Shown here: one piece after another, positions 1 to 7,778 of the stretch
How the letters are laid out: the number at the start of each line of letters is the position of its first letter
How positions within the stretch are numbered: the first letter of the stretch is position 1
Assembly: GCA_964512995.1 (NCBI GenBank)
Contig: CAZELM010000064.1
Coordinates: 1 to 22,236, forward strand
DNA from: CAZELM01 sp964512995
GTDB lineage: Bacteria > CSSED10-310
Reading direction: 5' to 3'
DNA: 22,236 bases
Made by a program: the position numbers and the translations under genes
Notes under the pieces: generated by a model
What the model was told of the DNA's origin: nothing
The model's input: the letters and a program-made list of their open reading frames with translations, nothing else
Databases searched by the model: none

Positions 1-1
1 C

Positions 2-54
2 ATTTAATTCGAGAAAATAGCCTGAAAGACAGTCTTATAATGTGACTCTCAACA
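2..54. repeat. Left arm of 53-bp terminal inverted repeat
   Basis: These 53 bases are an exact reverse complement of the last 53 bases of the window (22184-22236). Only base 1 lies outside the match. The identity ends abruptly at base 54, where the sequence moves into the intergenic tandem repeat. Possible explanations are the end of a multicopy insertion element that broke the assembly at both edges, or an assembly fold-back. No transposase is present in the window to decide between them. Confidence 0.95.
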
Positions 55-57
55 AAT

Positions 58-181
58 GGCTCACACGAAGACGCGAACATCACGAAGGAAAACATTGTTG
101 ACGTATCCACCAGAAGAATGGCTCACACGAAGACGCGAACATCACGAAGGAAAACATTGTGGCAGTATCTACCAGAGTGTA
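58..181 (+). repeat. Two-copy 62-bp tandem repeat
   Basis: Two head-to-tail copies (58-119 and 120-181) share about 41 identical bases beginning ggctcacacgaagacgcg. The remaining 21 bases of each unit are also similar (tgacgtatccaccaga-like against ggcagtatctaccaga-like). The core is a variant of the cacgaagacgcgaag motif that recurs at 11791-11820 (inverted), 14441-14467 and 17356-17473. Because the 'spacers' resemble each other and there are only two units, this is not a CRISPR array. Confidence 0.85.
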
Positions 182-423
182 CATCTTCGTTATACTCCCC
201 ATAAATGAATCCCGCCCATATGGCCAACTTCTATGGAGAAATATAAGGGGGGAGAGGTCAAAAACATTGCAATGGTCAGTGATTCTTCACTGGCTGTAAA
301 ATTAGCGAAGTAAAGCGAATTATTTACAGATTTCATGCACTATCGGTACTCTTTTTGCTAATATTATTGTGGATGAAGAGATGTGGGGAGTGGAATTCGA
401 TATACGGTTTTGGGGAGTTTTTT
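182..423. other. Upstream intergenic region of the first operon
   Basis: No convincing gene is seen between the tandem repeat and the first CDS. The stretch contains an imperfect hairpin at 294-329, with ctgtaaa and tttacag arms, and a possible upstream in-frame ATG at 355. A start at 355 would add a non-signal-like extension to the first protein. No clear promoter pair was recognised. Confidence 0.4.
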
Positions 424-3372
424 ATGAAAAGGAAGTTCATACTTTTTCTGTGGATATGCACGATCCGTTGTTCAGTGTTTGCCGTGCCATTGGAGGATCG
501 GTCCGTCGTTCGGGTGGAAATCAAATCCTGGCAGACATTGCTGCATGAATCGGATCAGACCATCCGGGAGTCGCTGGATCTGATCGCCTTCGATTGGCAA
601 CAGGGAACCGTGGATCTTCTCACGGAGAGTGACGGAAAAGATATTTTAACACACGCCGGAATTGACTGGGAGGTCGTTAAAACAACGAATGATCTTCGGG
701 ATGAGCGAATCGACCAGCAATATCTGGATTATGACGAGATCACAACTCAGATTGCTGCCCATCAGTCATCCCACCCTGCAATCGTCAAACGATACGATCT
801 GACGACCACCTTCGAGGGCCGTCATGTCTGGGCCGTCAAAATCTCGGACAATGTGGATCAGGATGAAGACGAACCCGCCTTGCTCGTGATCGGTCTCCAT
901 CAGGCCCGTGAGATCATGTCAACGGAAATCGCCATGGATATGATCGATTATCTCGCCTCCCGATACGGATCCGATCCGACGGTTACCAACTGGGTGAACA
1001 CCTGGCAGATATGGGTGATCCCCATGCTGAATCCGGACGGAAGTGCCTATTGCTGGTCCACGGATCAATACTGGATCAAGAACCGGCGTGATCTGGGCAA
1101 TGATGTCTATGGTGTCGATCTCGGGCACAATTATCCGGTTGACTGGGGAAGCTGCTTCGGGTCATCCTCCGATCCGAATTCCAACTCCTACCGGGGTCCG
1201 AATCCGCTGTCGGAGGTTGAAAACCTGGCTGTAAGCCAACTCGCCGCCCAGCATCACTTTGTCGCTGTTTTGTCCTATAACAGCTTCGATGAGCTGGCTT
1301 TGATGCCATACAGTTGTTATGGCGAAATCGCTCCAGAAGAGGAAATCCTGCAAAGCATCGGCAATGGCATTGCGAGCCAGATCCAGAAAGAAGACGGCAG
1401 TTATGGCTATCCATTGGGTAAATTCTGGGAGCTGCTCTATTCCAGCGATGGAAATGAAATCGACTATTTTTATGCTCATCACGGCAGCATGGCCTATGCA
1501 CTCGAAGTGAACCGCTCCAGTTATTACCCCCCGTATTCTCTCCGGAATTCAACTGTCCAGCGGAATCGGGCGGGTTGGCAAAAAATTCTCCAGCTATACA
1601 CATCCGGAAATGTCGTCTATGGGCATATCATCGACGGGTGCGATGGATCTCCGGTTGTTGCCCGTCTGCATTATCAGCAGTATCCATTGACCGACAGAGA
1701 ATTACCGCGCTTATCCGATGCGACCACTGGCCGGTACGACTATCCCGGTCGAACGGGCACCCTGACATTGGTCGTCGAGGCTGACGGATATCTGACCCAG
1801 ACCATTCCGGTGAGTTTCCAGAATCAGCCGGTCCAACGCGACATCAACCTGATCCCGGTCAATGAACCCGCATTGGCTGTCTGGTCGACATGGGTGGATG
1901 ATTCAACCGGAGATCAGGATGGTGTTATGGATCCCAATGAGGACGCGATCGTTCAGATCTGTCTTCTCGCTCCCGGACTATCGGTTACGCATATCAGCGC
2001 TACCATGAGTTCCACCGATCCGTACATCACGATTCTGGACAATACGGCAAGCTGGCCGGATATTTCATCCGGGGGAGCCGCCTGGTGCACATCCGATACC
2101 TTCCGCATCCGAAGTGCTGCCGGAACTCCCGAAAATCACGTCGCGATTCTGACACTGACCTACTCGACCGATCAGGAGCTTTGCGACGATACGGGCACCA
2201 TTCAGATCGAGGTCCGCTCCCTGAACTATATGTGCCCGTTCTGGGGAAACACATTGGATGACGATCCGGGCTGGATCATTTCCTCGTATCCGACATCCGG
2301 TTCTCCACCCGGTCCGTATCACAACTGGGAATTCGGCGTGCCGGAAACCGGCCCGGCCAATGCCTATACGGGCATCAATGTCTATGCAACCGATCTGAAT
2401 GGCAATTATGACGACAACTGGACACTCTGTCTAACGACTCCCCCGATCGACTGCACTGGTTTATCGGATGCAACAATCCAGTTTGCCCAGTGGGTTCAGA
2501 TCGAACCCAATTACGACCATGCGCGTGTCCGCGTTCGAAACGATGGAACCACCTGGCATACCGTCGTTGACACGGTCACAAGCACCGGCCAATGGGCATT
2601 CATCGAAGCCGATATCGCCCAATATGTTGATAATCAACCCAGCGTGGAAATCCGATTCGATCTCCGTGCAGATGGTTCGGTCAACTATTCCGGATTTTAT
2701 ATCGATGATATTGCATTGTGCGGGAACTACACAGGTCCAGTGGATCCACCCTCCACACCAACCCTTCCTCCGACTTACACACCCACGTCCATCTATTCCC
2801 GGACTCCGACGCCGACACCCGCCACACCGACATTCACGCCGGTCCCTTTCACCCGAACTCCGACGCCGATCACAGCCACTCCCACCCGGACACCCACCCG
2901 AACCCCGACACCCACCATTTCAGCAACACCATCCTTCACACCATCGCCAACGATCACCGCCACTCCCAGTATCTCCCCGACGCCCTCTCATACGCCAACC
3001 CCTTCCCAGACGCCCACATCGCCTGTCGATTCATTTCAGATCACCCTTCACCTCAACGACGACATGTTCTCCGCCGGAGAGGAATTTCTGTTGCAGTGTG
3101 AGATCGAACGGCATGGTCCCCCAATCACGGTCGACCGGTATCTCCTGCTGAATGTCTATGGCATCTATTTCTGGGCGCCCGGCTGGACGGAAATTCTGGA
3201 TTACGAAACCTTCACCTATTACGATGGTTATCATGAAACCGAAACGATCTTTGAGTTCATCTGGCCGGAGGTGGACGGTCATGCTCGAGATCTGATATTT
3301 TACGCAGGATGCCTGAGTGCCGGAACAACGACACTCGTTGGAGATGTTACGTTTGTCAGCTTCGGGTACTGA
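424..3372 (+). CDS. Secreted M14 carboxypeptidase-like protein, probably catalytically inactive
   Basis: This encodes about 982 aa. The ATG at 424 is preferred over an upstream in-frame ATG at 355: ggggag lies 6 nt before it and MKRKFILFLW begins a signal peptide of about 20 residues. A propeptide-like segment is followed by an M14 zinc-carboxypeptidase fold at about 95-400, recognisable from NPDG, KNRRD, GVDL, YRGP and a final ALEV. Key residues are altered. The zinc-ligand His of the usual HARE motif is Gln160 (QARE), the Asn-Arg pair of DLNRN is Gly234-His235, and the His of SYHS is Asn286. Glu163 and the general-base Glu361 remain. Then come a carboxypeptidase-regulatory-like domain (about 400-480), a beta-sandwich region, a MAM/jelly-roll-like domain (about 610-770), a Thr-Pro linker (about 776-868) and a C-terminal domain (870-982) shared with the gene at 6137. 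It is the first gene of an exported-protein operon. The fold is confident. Loss of activity is inferred from the substitutions. Confidence 0.88.
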   Translation: MKRKFILFLWICTIRCSVFAVPLEDRSVVRVEIKSWQTLLHESDQTIRESLDLIAFDWQQGTVDLLTESDGKDILTHAGIDWEVVKTTNDLRDERIDQQYLDYDEITTQIAAHQSSHPAIVKRYDLTTTFEGRHVWAVKISDNVDQDEDEPALLVIGLHQAREIMSTEIAMDMIDYLASRYGSDPTVTNWVNTWQIWVIPMLNPDGSAYCWSTDQYWIKNRRDLGNDVYGVDLGHNYPVDWGSCFGSSSDPNSNSYRGPNPLSEVENLAVSQLAAQHHFVAVLSYNSFDELALMPYSCYGEIAPEEEILQSIGNGIASQIQKEDGSYGYPLGKFWELLYSSDGNEIDYFYAHHGSMAYALEVNRSSYYPPYSLRNSTVQRNRAGWQKILQLYTSGNVVYGHIIDGCDGSPVVARLHYQQYPLTDRELPRLSDATTGRYDYPGRTGTLTLVVEADGYLTQTIPVSFQNQPVQRDINLIPVNEPALAVWSTWVDDSTGDQDGVMDPNEDAIVQICLLAPGLSVTHISATMSSTDPYITILDNTASWPDISSGGAAWCTSDTFRIRSAAGTPENHVAILTLTYSTDQELCDDTGTIQIEVRSLNYMCPFWGNTLDDDPGWIISSYPTSGSPPGPYHNWEFGVPETGPANAYTGINVYATDLNGNYDDNWTLCLTTPPIDCTGLSDATIQFAQWVQIEPNYDHARVRVRNDGTTWHTVVDTVTSTGQWAFIEADIAQYVDNQPSVEIRFDLRADGSVNYSGFYIDDIALCGNYTGPVDPPSTPTLPPTYTPTSIYSRTPTPTPATPTFTPVPFTRTPTPITATPTRTPTRTPTPTISATPSFTPSPTITATPSISPTPSHTPTPSQTPTSPVDSFQITLHLNDDMFSAGEEFLLQCEIERHGPPITVDRYLLLNVYGIYFWAPGWTEILDYETFTYYDGYHETETIFEFIWPEVDGHARDLIFYAGCLSAGTTTLVGDVTFVSFGY

Positions 3373-3420
3373 TCCTCGTGGATCACATTCCATCACCTGA
3401 AGATACTGGGGAGATATGAC

Positions 3421-6111
3421 ATGATCGATCAAGACCGGGAAAAACGATCTGGGATGGCATGGCACTTTTATATTTCAATGGTCGCCATCCTATGTGGCGT
3501 ATTTTTCAGCCCGACCTGCGCCGTAATGGAATCAGAAGATGGTGTCGCAATCGAGATTATCCAAAACGCGATCGAAGAAGAAATCATCATCGAACTGGAA
3601 GTTACAAATATCGAGATTCAGGAAAACACAACGGGGAATCATCCATCTACCATCATCCGCATTCCGGGAACGAATGGATTGGAACTGGCAGACCAACCCG
3701 ATCTGCCGGTCGTGTCGCGATTCCTACAGATCTCAGACACACTCACACCCCATATCTGGATTGAACCTATCGAATCACAATCTATAAAACTGACACATCC
3801 GATAGCACTCCATCCTGCAACCCCAACTACCACCCTTCATCAGAGTCCTCTCCCTGCGAATCCGTTAATATCAGTCGCATCCTTCAGACAACCATCCGGT
3901 CTGACCGCATCGTGGCAGTTCCCGGATTGCGAAATCCAATTGGGAGAACCACAGATCGTACGGAGCATCCGGATTGCCCAGATGACATTCTGTCCGGTAA
4001 TCTGGTTCCCGGAATCCAATTCTGTCATGGTGTATCGAAACGTGCGAATCCATATTGAAATGGATGGTCGGGACAACCGGAATACACTGACGGAATGCCC
4101 TCCAATTACCCATTCATACGATACGTTCTACCGATCGATTGCGTTGAATTATCTCCCGGAGGCATCCCAACGGGCCGGTGAACCGGAATCCTATCTGATT
4201 GTGACCCCTGACAGCTATGAATCCCGCCTTCAGGGCTTCATCGCATGGAAAGAAGAGGAAGGATTCACCGTTGATATTCTGCGTTCATCCAGTCTCCCCC
4301 AGTTCCCCGTTCCAGCGGATTTGAAGGCTGCCATCCAGGCAAGGTATGACGGACCGAATCCGCCTGTGTATGTTTTATTCTGTGGAGATGAATTTGCATT
4401 CCCGGTGTTTTACTCCTTGGACGACACGCATCCGGGAGAAGAAGAATATGCGGATGATTTATATTATTCCCTGCTCGCTGGAGACGACTTTTATCCGGAT
4501 GTTTTCATGAGCCGGCTCCCGGCCGCTTCCGCCGCTGAACTCAGTGTCATGCTCACCAAAATCCTGAAGTACGAACTGTATCCGCAACTGGATCATCCGG
4601 CCTTCTATGAAACCGCTCTGATGGCCGCTTCGACACTCGAGGAGTCCCAGGTCACAGTGAAAGAACAGACACGGGAACGGATGCAGGAATATATGGGATA
4701 CACCACGGTCCATACGGTTTACGCATGGAGTGATGATATCATCTCGAATATGATGGACCTGATCGATGATGGCGTATCCATCATCAACTATCGAGGAGAA
4801 GGATGGCGGCGCGGATGGAATCCCGAGCACCTTTACTGGTTCGACAACTATGATGTCTATGAACTCAATAATGACAATCAGACGCCCTTCATCACATCCA
4901 TCGGATGCGGCGTATGTCTGTTCAATGACCCGGATGAAGACGACTGCTGGGGTCAGGCGATGATGCGGCATGGCACCACGCGGGTGCCCAAAGGCGCGGT
5001 CGGCGTGATCGGTCCGACCTGGAACACCCACACAACCTATAATAATTGGCTGGACCGGGGAATTTATCGCGGATATGTATATTGGGATGTCTACCGATCC
5101 GGCCCCATGATGAATTACGGCAAAATGTATATGGCGGAAAATTTCCCGGATCCCACACATGATGTCTTTCTGGAGCAGCAATTCCGGACATACCTGCTCT
5201 TCGGAACTCCCGATCTGTGGATTCGCACATCACTCCCGCAAGAAGCTCTCGTTGGAATCGCCTACGGCAATGATTCCATGAGCCGCTACCTCGCTGTTCG
5301 GGACGGAGCCGGCAACAAATCCGATGCGGCCGTCGTTTCCTGGACCGTCGATGACACCCGGTACGTCGACCCGACCGATGAAAACGGCGGCATCCTGATC
5401 GATGCCACCTCTATCCAGGATGAAACAATCGGCGTGGTTATCACCGGTAAAAACCTGATCCCGCTTCAGACACATCTGCCGCTGACCCGAACATCGCGGT
5501 CAGCCAATATCCTGATCACCGAAATCAAACCCGATATTCTCACCAATGGAGTAACGGGTGACATCGTCGAACTTTTCAACAATGACGCCATCACCGTTGA
5601 TCTCAAGGATTGGATACTCTCGGATCTCGACAGCCTGGATACTCCTTTCGTCGATATCCCCGCAGAACTCGCTCCCGGAAAGATCGCAGTGATCGAATTT
5701 GCCGGACCTCTGGGAGTTGAAGAGGTCAACCCGGTATCGTATGGACTCCATATCAAATCCCGGGAGATCCCTGACTTTTCCAGTCTCGAGGGAGTCGTTG
5801 TCCTCCGGGATCCAGCCGGCCGGCCGGTCGACAGCATCGCATGGCATGACAATACCGGAATCTGCTCGACCAATGTTGCCTGGGATATCTCCAGATTGAC
5901 CACACCGACAACGCCATTCACCATGCAGAGTGGTGGATGGTGGAGCGGTCCGGATACGATCGCTCCGGAAACCTATGAAACCTTTGCGATAAACTGGTCC
6001 ATGTTCGCCGGAATGGAGGGACCGGGCTCCATTCAGCGGATCTCCGTCGGCTCCCCGGACAGTCCATCGAACTTCACGGTGCAGGCCGAAACAGACTGGG
6101 GAAGCTATTAA
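3421..6111 (+). CDS. Secreted C25 gingipain-like protein with lamin-tail domain
   Basis: This encodes 896 aa. The ATG at 3421 has ggggag 7 nt upstream and follows the previous stop by 48 nt. A hydrophobic export segment (about 13-34) precedes an N-terminal prodomain-like region. The C25 (gingipain) domain spans about 256-620, with FITSIGCG and later GAVGVIGPTWN blocks. By comparison with gingipain R, the nucleophile Cys aligns with Cys496 of SIGC. The catalytic His of the usual GHG aligns with Glu460 in NYRGEGW. The enzyme may therefore be inactive or use altered chemistry. An Ig-like segment follows, then a lamin-tail-like domain (about 694-830, beginning ILITEIKPD, with DIVELFN). Lamin-tail domains are common in secreted multidomain bacterial proteins. 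It sits between two other exported proteins and lacks their shared C-terminal domain. Family assignment is strong; the substrate is unknown. Confidence 0.85.
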   Translation: MIDQDREKRSGMAWHFYISMVAILCGVFFSPTCAVMESEDGVAIEIIQNAIEEEIIIELEVTNIEIQENTTGNHPSTIIRIPGTNGLELADQPDLPVVSRFLQISDTLTPHIWIEPIESQSIKLTHPIALHPATPTTTLHQSPLPANPLISVASFRQPSGLTASWQFPDCEIQLGEPQIVRSIRIAQMTFCPVIWFPESNSVMVYRNVRIHIEMDGRDNRNTLTECPPITHSYDTFYRSIALNYLPEASQRAGEPESYLIVTPDSYESRLQGFIAWKEEEGFTVDILRSSSLPQFPVPADLKAAIQARYDGPNPPVYVLFCGDEFAFPVFYSLDDTHPGEEEYADDLYYSLLAGDDFYPDVFMSRLPAASAAELSVMLTKILKYELYPQLDHPAFYETALMAASTLEESQVTVKEQTRERMQEYMGYTTVHTVYAWSDDIISNMMDLIDDGVSIINYRGEGWRRGWNPEHLYWFDNYDVYELNNDNQTPFITSIGCGVCLFNDPDEDDCWGQAMMRHGTTRVPKGAVGVIGPTWNTHTTYNNWLDRGIYRGYVYWDVYRSGPMMNYGKMYMAENFPDPTHDVFLEQQFRTYLLFGTPDLWIRTSLPQEALVGIAYGNDSMSRYLAVRDGAGNKSDAAVVSWTVDDTRYVDPTDENGGILIDATSIQDETIGVVITGKNLIPLQTHLPLTRTSRSANILITEIKPDILTNGVTGDIVELFNNDAITVDLKDWILSDLDSLDTPFVDIPAELAPGKIAVIEFAGPLGVEEVNPVSYGLHIKSREIPDFSSLEGVVVLRDPAGRPVDSIAWHDNTGICSTNVAWDISRLTTPTTPFTMQSGGWWSGPDTIAPETYETFAINWSMFAGMEGPGSIQRISVGSPDSPSNFTVQAETDWGSY

Positions 6112-6136
6112 CTCGCAGAACCGAAAGGATTCCATC

Positions 6137-7495
6137 TTGACTCGTTCCAGACTGATCGGAGGATTGATCATCACTTTTCTTTGCCTGCTCACGGGTGGCA
6201 ACCATGCTGCCGCATCGGCTTATATCCATGGCACGGTCTTCTCGGATCCATCGGGTCACCTGCTCTCAGGAATCCGGATTCGGGTATTTGATGCCGCTTG
6301 GAATTACATCTCCGCAGCATCGACCGACACCCTGGCCGATGGCACATTCGTCACGGGCGAACTCCCCGATGGAATCTACTATCTTCGAGCTGTGGCGTTC
6401 TATCCCGATCCGTATGTCCCGGAATACTGGTATGACAGCATCGAACGGGAAACAGCGATTCCGATCCGGATCGAATACGGAACGGATGTGTATGGTATTG
6501 ACTTCCGGCTGGCGCGGGGTGGATACCTCCGGGGACGCATCGTGAATCAGGCTGGAGAGCCACTTTCGGATCTGGATCTGGATGTGTATGACAACGAGTG
6601 GACCCGCCTGAAATCGATTACCTGTATGACGGAAGATGACGGGAGTTACCTCCTGGGACCTCTTCCCGAAGGTCATTTCTTCATCCGAACCGATCCGGAC
6701 CTCTCACACGGTGTTCAGCCTCGGTACTGGCCGGGTGCTTATTATCGCGAAGAAGCGACATATATCGCGATTCATCCGGATACGGAAATACCGGGAATCG
6801 ATTTCGTTCTCCCGCCCGGTGCCGTCATTTCCGGACATGTTTTTCAATCCTTGGGAGGTGTGGTTCGGGACTGTTCAATCCGCGTGTATAACCTCGACTG
6901 GATCGCTCAGCCCATTCACCAGTCGATTTCCAACGATCAGGGGGAGTATCAGGCCTTTGGTCTCCCGGCCGGAGACTATTATCTCGAAGCCGATCCGGAA
7001 CACGGGTGTGGATTCCGGGGAAATTTCTACCCGGATACCACTCAGGAAAATGCCCGGCCCGTGCATGCAGAACCTCTGACCATCACAGAAAACATCGATT
7101 TTATACTCCCGGAGGGCAATTTCGATGTCCAGTTGGCATTGGATATGCCCGGCCGTCATTTCGATCCCGGCGATATGTTCTATCTGAACCTCATCATCGA
7201 GCATGACGGTCCGGAACTGAACCAATTGCCGGTTTTCCTGATCCTCGAAGGGTTCGGTTCATATTTTTTCTGGCCGGAATGGACCCGGTTCAATCCTCCC
7301 GAACAAGTCTCCATCGACTACGACCTCCGGGATATTCCATCCGATGAAACCATCATCGAGGTGTTCTCTCCGTTTGCCTGGCCGCACACCGGCATTGACG
7401 CCGACGGATTGCGCTTTATCGGCGCAGTGACGAACTGGAGTATTTCCGATGTGATCGGCGATCCGGATGTCGTGTCATGGTCATTCGATCCGTGA
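6137..7495 (+). CDS. Exported protein with three carboxypeptidase-regulatory-like repeats
   Basis: This encodes 452 aa starting at TTG 6137, supported by aaagga 7 nt upstream, only 25 nt after the previous stop, and a signal peptide directly behind it (LIGGLIITFLCLLTGG, to about residue 26). Three consecutive beta-sandwich repeats of about 100 aa follow (about 28-127, 130-230, 232-326). Each has a G.V/I...G..L..L.I.VYD opening, a DG.Y.LG.LP.G.YFLR core and an IDF.L ending, as in carboxypeptidase-D-regulatory or Cna-B-like modules. Residues 328-452 form a domain with GSYFFWPEWT that aligns to the C-terminus of the M14-like protein at 424-3372. No catalytic motif is visible. It is probably a structural or adhesive cell-surface or outer-membrane-associated protein made together with the two peptidase-like proteins. 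Confidence 0.82.
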   Translation: MTRSRLIGGLIITFLCLLTGGNHAAASAYIHGTVFSDPSGHLLSGIRIRVFDAAWNYISAASTDTLADGTFVTGELPDGIYYLRAVAFYPDPYVPEYWYDSIERETAIPIRIEYGTDVYGIDFRLARGGYLRGRIVNQAGEPLSDLDLDVYDNEWTRLKSITCMTEDDGSYLLGPLPEGHFFIRTDPDLSHGVQPRYWPGAYYREEATYIAIHPDTEIPGIDFVLPPGAVISGHVFQSLGGVVRDCSIRVYNLDWIAQPIHQSISNDQGEYQAFGLPAGDYYLEADPEHGCGFRGNFYPDTTQENARPVHAEPLTITENIDFILPEGNFDVQLALDMPGRHFDPGDMFYLNLIIEHDGPELNQLPVFLILEGFGSYFFWPEWTRFNPPEQVSIDYDLRDIPSDETIIEVFSPFAWPHTGIDADGLRFIGAVTNWSISDVIGDPDVVSWSFDP

Positions 7496-7504
7496 AGGGA
7501 TACT

Positions 7505-7672
7505 CTGAACCACTGATTCCGCTGATGGCGTTTTGCCGGTGAATAGCGGAATACGGGGAGGATTTATGATCTGTGTAATCTGCGGTTCAAACGTCTGCCC
7601 CGTACCCACCCAAGGATAACTCGAACACCTCCATCTGCGTAATCCGTTTAATCTGCGTAATCTGCGGTTCTG
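7505..7672. repeat. Intergenic repeat cluster (aatctgcggttc family) with hairpin
   Basis: The gap after the exported-protein operon carries two close copies of the phrase (a)atctg(c/t)gtaatctgcggttc, near 7568-7590 and 7647-7670. An additional atctgcgtaatccg unit lies just before the second. A hairpin at 7516-7552 has perfect attccgct/agcggaat arms but no T-tract. From memory, this word family is widespread in intergenic DNA of environmental bacteria. Here the hairpin could also act as the operon's 3' end. No gene is supported in this stretch. Confidence 0.6.
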
Positions 7673-7700
7673 ACTTCGACCCTGCATCCGGAAACCACAC

Positions 7701-7729
7701 TTCATTCCTGTGACAAGATTTGGTATACT
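7701..7729 (+). promoter_or_regulatory. Possible sigma70-type promoter of the radical-SAM operon
   Basis: A tatact -10-like hexamer (7724-7729, five of six matches to TATAAT) sits 17 nt after ttcatt (7701-7706), a weak -35 candidate. It lies about 50 nt upstream of the GTG start at 7779. The position is reasonable but the -35 match is poor. Confidence 0.3.
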
Positions 7730-7778
7730 CCGGTTTGATCGAAGTCTCAGTTACTGAATTAACCGGGGAGATTGTTTC

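Noticed and set aside
58..181. Possible two-repeat CRISPR array near the left edge
   Set aside because: There are only two units, the intervening 21 bases resemble each other, and the repeat core also occurs in other intergenic gaps far from cas genes.
4459..5181. Minus-strand open frame of 240 codons
   Set aside because: It is fully antisense to the C25-like gene, whose frame is clearly coding. The composition is typical of an antisense shadow.
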